Positions 61,181 through 64,000 of a stretch of 64,000 nt of DNA are shown in pieces. The notes under the pieces were generated by a model. The model ran no database searches and was not told the origin of the DNA. It worked only from the letters and a program-made list of their open reading frames with translations. Each line of letters begins with the position of its first letter. Position 1 is the stretch's first letter. The translations under genes and the position numbers were made by a program. The DNA is from Miltoncostaea sp963762825 (GTDB lineage Bacteria; Actinomycetota; Thermoleophilia; Miltoncostaeales; Miltoncostaeaceae): positions 434,001-498,000 of the forward strand of contig CAVXLZ010000002.1 of assembly GCA_963762825.1 (NCBI GenBank), given 5' to 3'.

Positions 61181-61537
61181 TGCACCGACGGGCTGCCGGC
61201 GGTGTGGAAGCTCAACGAGGAGCCCTGGATCGACCCCGCGGGCGCCGCGGCCGGCCGCATCGCCGAGGTCGTCCGAGGGTGCCCGTCCGGCGCTCTCACC
61301 TACGTCCGCCCCGGAGATGCGGCCCCGGTGGAGGAAGAGCTCGAGGTCGAGGTGATCGCCGCCCCGAACGGCCCCTACCGGGTGCGCGGCGGCATCCGCG
61401 TCGACGCCCCGGACGGGGGCTCCTTCGAGGTCCGCAATCGCCAGACACTCTGCCGCTGCGGGCAGTCGTCCAACAAGCCCTTCTGCGATGGCAGCCATTG
61501 GTCTGCGCAGTTCGAGGACCCGGTGGCCGAGGGGTGA
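61181..61537 (+). pseudogene. CDGSH iron-sulfur / YjdI-type protein, 5' truncated
   Basis: The region encodes CTDGLPAVWKLNEEPWIDPAGA...VVRGCPSGALTYV, the C-terminal two thirds of a divergent 4Fe-4S mono-cluster domain, followed by a CDGSH domain NRQTLCRCGQSSNKPFCDGSH with its three cysteines and a histidine. The N-terminal part, including the first cluster cysteines, is missing. It overlaps the MarR gene by GTGA. Confidence 0.75.
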
Positions 61538-62028
61538 GCTCCGACGCCTCCGGCGCGCGCGGGCGGTTCACGGCGCGGGAGCTGGCGGCGTGGGAGGGGT
61601 TCTTGAGGGCCCATGCGACGGTGGTGCGGGATCTCGACGCGGCCCTCAGGTCGTCGCACGGGATCCCGCTCACACAGCTCGACGTCCTGCTACAGCTGCG
61701 GCGGCACGGCGGCCGCCTGCGCATGCGCGAGCTGGCCGACGCGCTGCTGCTCAGCCGCAGCGGCCTCAGTCGCCTGATCGACCAGCTGCAGGAGCGAGGC
61801 TGGGTCGAGCGCCGGCCCGACCCGAGCGACGCGCGCGGGCTGTATGCCGAGCTCACCGACGCGGGCCGGACGGCCCTCGGGCGCGCGCAGACGGCCCACG
61901 TCGCCAACGTGCGTCGATGCTTCCTGGCGGCGCTCGACCCGCAGCAGCTCGATGCCCTCGCCGCGAGCTGGGCGGCAATCGCGCGCGACGCCCGTCAGGA
62001 GCGGGACGACGACACCGCGCCGCCGTGA
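61534..62028 (+). CDS. MarR family transcriptional regulator
   Basis: A 164-residue winged-helix regulator: TQLDVLLQLRRHGGRLRMRELADALLLSRSGLSRLIDQLQERGWVERRPDPSDARGLYAELTDAGRTALGRA. The DPSDARG wing is the family hallmark. The GTG overlaps the CDGSH fragment stop, so the pair formed an operon before truncation. It may have sensed oxidative or electrophile stress. Confidence 0.88.
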   Translation: MSSDASGARGRFTARELAAWEGFLRAHATVVRDLDAALRSSHGIPLTQLDVLLQLRRHGGRLRMRELADALLLSRSGLSRLIDQLQERGWVERRPDPSDARGLYAELTDAGRTALGRAQTAHVANVRRCFLAALDPQQLDALAASWAAIARDARQERDDDTAPP

Positions 62029-62487
62029 GCCGCGCGCGCCTTTCGCCGAGCGCGACCCCGATCCGGTGACCTCGCCAGGGGGCTTTCGCCCCGCGCGTGC
62101 CGAGAGCGTGGACATCCGGCCCGGACGTCTGGTCGCCCCGCCTGGCGCGACGACGGCGCGTGCCAGGGCAGGGAGGCCGACCCCGCGACCACCGCCGGGT
62201 GCTGCGCCTCGATCAGATCGGCCAGAACGCGGGCCCGAGCAGACTCAGCCTGAGAGACGACGCCCCACAAGACCGCGGGTCGGCACAGGCGAACCCGTCC
62301 GTCGGGGTACTGAGCAGCAGCCCGGGGATGGAGCGGGACGTTTGGGCGGGCGCAAGCCCCACAAGCCGACTGCCATTCAGGGAGCCGCCGCGCCCGGAAG
62401 GGTTCACGGGTGACTGGGGCAGCGGCAGAAGATGGCGTCGAGGGCAGCGAGTTGGCCGGCCTTCAGCGAAGCGTGACGTTCACCGTG
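62029..62487. other. Gene-poor right end of the element
   Basis: No gene is supported. Short frames on both strands lack recognisable motifs. No integrase is recognised beside the right attachment repeat, where one is sometimes found. Confidence 0.5.
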
Positions 62488-62524
62488 AGGCGGCGGCACG
62501 GGTTCGAATCCCGTTGAGGGCATC
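62488..62524. repeat. Right attachment-like direct repeat (attR)
   Basis: Copy of 55126-55162 with one mismatch. Only the 3' third of a tRNA is present, so it is a repeat of the integration core and not a second tRNA. Confidence 0.8.
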
Positions 62525-62670
62525 CCGCTGGCGATGCGGGATCCGCCGTCGTCAGGCGGGTTCGCGTTCGGGTCCCCACCGCCCCTCACGCCTCTCACGG
62601 CTCTCGCGAGGCGGACCCGGGTTATGCCCGGGCGAGCAGTAAAACGCTCACCGCGCCGTCCGCGAGCGCA

Positions 62671-62702
62671 CCCCGACCCCGGCGGCCGCCGGGGTCGGGG
62701 TC
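62671..62702. terminator. Perfect 32-bp palindrome after the secreted protein gene
   Basis: ACCCCGACCCCGGCGG is followed at once by its exact reverse complement. It lies 31 bp past the stop of the minus-strand gene at 62733 and should fold into a very strong hairpin terminator. The rest of 62525-62670 has no gene. Confidence 0.7.
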
Positions 62703-62732
62703 CTCGCCTGGGCGCTCACACGCCCGCGGACC

Positions 62733-63347
62733 TCACCACCACGGAGCGAACACCCGGAGAGCGCGGGGGTCGAGGTAGACGTCATCGATCTCCCAGCTGC
62801 CGGAGTCGGCGCTGACGCGCAGCTGCACGTCCATGCTGCCGAGCGCCTGAAGCTCGTCCTTCGGCAGCAGGGTCGCAAGGGGGAGGATCGGGCTCGGCGC
62901 CCAGACGCCCGTCGCGGCCGGGGCCTCGAACACGCCGGCCTTCTTGACCCTGTTGCCCGAGTAGATGATCTCGACCTTGAGCCGACCGGTGCCGGTCAGT
63001 TGGCGGACGGCCAGACGCATCGTCGGGTGGGCGGCGCTGACGCAGAAGGTCGGCGACACGGCAGACTTGCCCTCCGGCAGTCGGAGCGAGCGCGCGTCGG
63101 TCGCGTTCCGCAAGAAGAAGCTCTCGTTGCCCGAGACGACCGAGGCGCCGGCCATGGTCCAGGCTGGCATCCCCGCCTCGAACGCCCCGCCCGGGGCGAG
63201 GCTGTAGTCGGAATGATCGCCGAACTGCGCGAACGGCTGGGAGATCGGCGTGGCCGGGCAGGCGGCCTGGGCCGCCGCGGGTACCGCCAAGAGGGCGACC
63301 GCGAGGCCCGCCACGACTCCTCTGAACCGCCTGGATGAGATCGACAT
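62733..63347 (-). CDS. Secreted protein of a Thermoleophilia-type family
   Basis: A 204-residue exported protein: signal GVVAGLAVALLAVPAAAQA, then CPATPISQPFAQFGDHSDYSLAPGGAFEAGMPAWTM, FFLRNATDARSLRLPEGKSAVSPTFCVSAAHPTMRLAV and GSWEIDDVYLDP. I recall many paralogues of this pattern in Solirubrobacterales genomes; it looks like a jelly-roll/lectin-type beta domain. The start at 63347 is preferred to 63353 because GAGGAG is then nine bases away. Function unknown. Confidence 0.85.
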   Translation of the reverse strand: MSISSRRFRGVVAGLAVALLAVPAAAQAACPATPISQPFAQFGDHSDYSLAPGGAFEAGMPAWTMAGASVVSGNESFFLRNATDARSLRLPEGKSAVSPTFCVSAAHPTMRLAVRQLTGTGRLKVEIIYSGNRVKKAGVFEAPAATGVWAPSPILPLATLLPKDELQALGSMDVQLRVSADSGSWEIDDVYLDPRALRVFAPWW

Positions 63348-63685
63348 GAGCATGTTCTCCTCGAGAGTGTCTCTTGGTCGTCGCGGCGACCCGTCTCCTG
63401 TACGACCTCACTATCGGCCGGGTCGATCCGCGCCGACGCTCTCTCTAGAGGCTTTGCCCGGTTCGCGAGCCCGTCTCGAGGTACACGCACAGCGGACCAG
63501 AGCCCCGGAGGGCGACTTTGAACAGCGGCTCGACGAGCGGCGCGGGATCGTGTGTCTCGGCCTGGGGACGCCTGTCCTCCCTGGTGGTCCGGGCCACCCC
63601 GAGCCCACGCGATCGGTCCAGCCCACCACGCCTCTGCGCCCGCCGGCGCGAGGGTCGCGTCGGCCCGGTCGCGATCGCCCGCCGG
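63348..63685. other. Intergenic region without recognisable features
   Basis: No gene, RNA or repeat is supported in this 338-bp stretch; frames here are shadows with no motif. Confidence 0.5.
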
Positions 63686-64000
63686 TCAATCGAGCGCGTC
63701 GTACTCCGCCCTCCAGTTGGCCGACGCCCCGGGTGGCCGGTACGCGTGGGAGATCTCTCGAGCCCGCTCCAGGACCTCCCGAGCGTCCACCGACCGGAGA
63801 ACCTGAAACGTCTCCTGCCGCGCGAGCCGCCCGGAGGCGCACACCGCCGCCGAGTAGGCGGCCGCCGCCACCTCGTCGGGCATCGTGTAGACGACGAAGC
63901 CGTCGATGCTGCCGAGCGTCCAATAGAGGGACTCCATCTCGCCGCCCGCCCGCTCGATCGCCGCCCGGGCGGCATCTGCCCGGTCCGCGGGGTCGGCCAC
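63686..64000 (-). CDS. GYD domain protein (5' partial)
   Basis: About 104 C-terminal residues of a GYD-domain protein; the N-terminal 25 or so are beyond the window edge, so the GTG at 64000 is probably internal. The segment AAIERAGGEMESLYWTLGSIDGFVVYTMPDEVAAAAYSAAVCASGRL with GSIDGF/VVY matches the family (usually GDYD). Function unknown; members resemble YCII/ferredoxin-like folds. Confidence 0.8.
   Translation of the reverse strand: MADPADRADAARAAIERAGGEMESLYWTLGSIDGFVVYTMPDEVAAAAYSAAVCASGRLARQETFQVLRSVDAREVLERAREISHAYRPPGASANWRAEYDALD

Larger units (their letters stand above)
55126..62524. mobile_element. Putative integrative element inserted in tRNA-Glu, degraded
   Basis: A 7.4-kb segment is bracketed by a 37-nt copy of the tRNA-Glu 3' end. 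It holds PD-(D/E)XK-like nuclease genes, an HNH endonuclease, an excisionase-like HTH gene and a primase fragment with zinc ribbon, a mobile-element gene set unlike the metabolic neighbours. Codon use is less GC-rich in places and several long stretches lack genes. No integrase, transposase or capsid gene is visible, and the primase is cut by an internal junction, so the element looks immobilised or satellite-like. The left boundary is firm; the right depends on the 62488 repeat. Confidence 0.7.

Noticed and set aside
60517..62028. A single open frame that would fuse primase and MarR in one 503-residue protein
   Set aside because: The middle part is the out-of-frame reading of the CDGSH region and has no similarity of its own; the open frame is a result of high GC content.
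62340..62400. Short GRKPHKPTA-like peptide resembling the DNA-binding hinge of serine recombinases
   Set aside because: Only nine residues match and nothing of the catalytic domain is present, so it cannot be called a recombinase remnant.
62488..62524. A second tRNA-Glu gene
   Set aside because: Only the T-arm and acceptor 3' strand are present; no D-arm or anticodon precedes it.

Overview
The window is GC-rich, gene-dense DNA with many GTG/TTG starts and ATGA or GTGA stop-start overlaps. It looks like a member of the Actinomycetota, most likely class Thermoleophilia (Solirubrobacterales or relatives). Pointers are the secreted CPATPISQPFAQFGDHSDY-type protein at the right end (a family I associate with that class), the DUF2277, DUF6529, GYD and YciI proteins, and the flagellar-type chemotaxis operon. 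The assignment is inference; no rRNA is present.

Left part (1-12.8 kb). A five-gene operon holds a nucleoside/BMP-type ABC permease (cut by the window edge), a CoxG-like protein, a class V aminotransferase very like pyridoxamine-pyruvate transaminase, a CoxM-like FAD subunit and a GMC oxidase. Together they suggest catabolism of a vitamin-B6-like or other N-heterocyclic compound. Then come small YCII/TfoX proteins, a ROK fructokinase, a TetR and a small winged-helix regulator, an acyl-CoA-ligase-like protein whose usual A10 lysine is arginine, DUF3237, YciI, a nitroreductase and an SbtA-like bicarbonate permease.

Chemotaxis (12.8-19.1 kb). cheY-cheB-cheR-cheW and cheA-cheC-cheD each follow a sigma-28-type promoter (TCAA or TAAA, 15 nt, GCCGATAN). 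A third promoter of this type at 30.65 kb precedes a FIST sensor and a GGDEF/HD-GYP protein, so a motility regulon appears to include c-di-GMP turnover.

Middle (19.1-54.7 kb). Two cytochrome c genes share a nearly identical 210-bp segment. A XylFGH-like sugar ABC operon diverges from a ROK regulator. Next are tartronate semialdehyde reductase and hydroxypyruvate isomerase homologues, a matrixin-like protease, glucose-6-phosphate dehydrogenase, MetF and a YpfJ-type metalloprotease. A XamI-family restriction-modification pair follows, with a one-base frame disruption in a G tract. Then come an ABC-2 exporter, an NHL-repeat secreted protein, a cluster of two ATP-grasp enzymes with RraA and an isocitrate/isopropylmalate-type dehydrogenase, an L,D-transpeptidase, and a lipid-modification cluster (desaturase, FAD protein, DUF1365-CFA synthase fusion, SDR).

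Right part (54.9-62.5 kb). A compact structured RNA candidate with its own terminator sits just before tRNA-Glu(TTC). The 3' part of that tRNA is repeated (37 nt, one mismatch) 7.4 kb downstream, bracketing a likely integrated element. Its cargo is nuclease-rich: three PD-(D/E)XK-like proteins and an HNH protein with a possible modified-base-reading domain, plus an excisionase-like HTH protein and a truncated primase. No integrase is visible, and the element is internally rearranged (a primase/CDGSH junction near 61.18 kb). The window ends with a secreted protein and a partial GYD protein.
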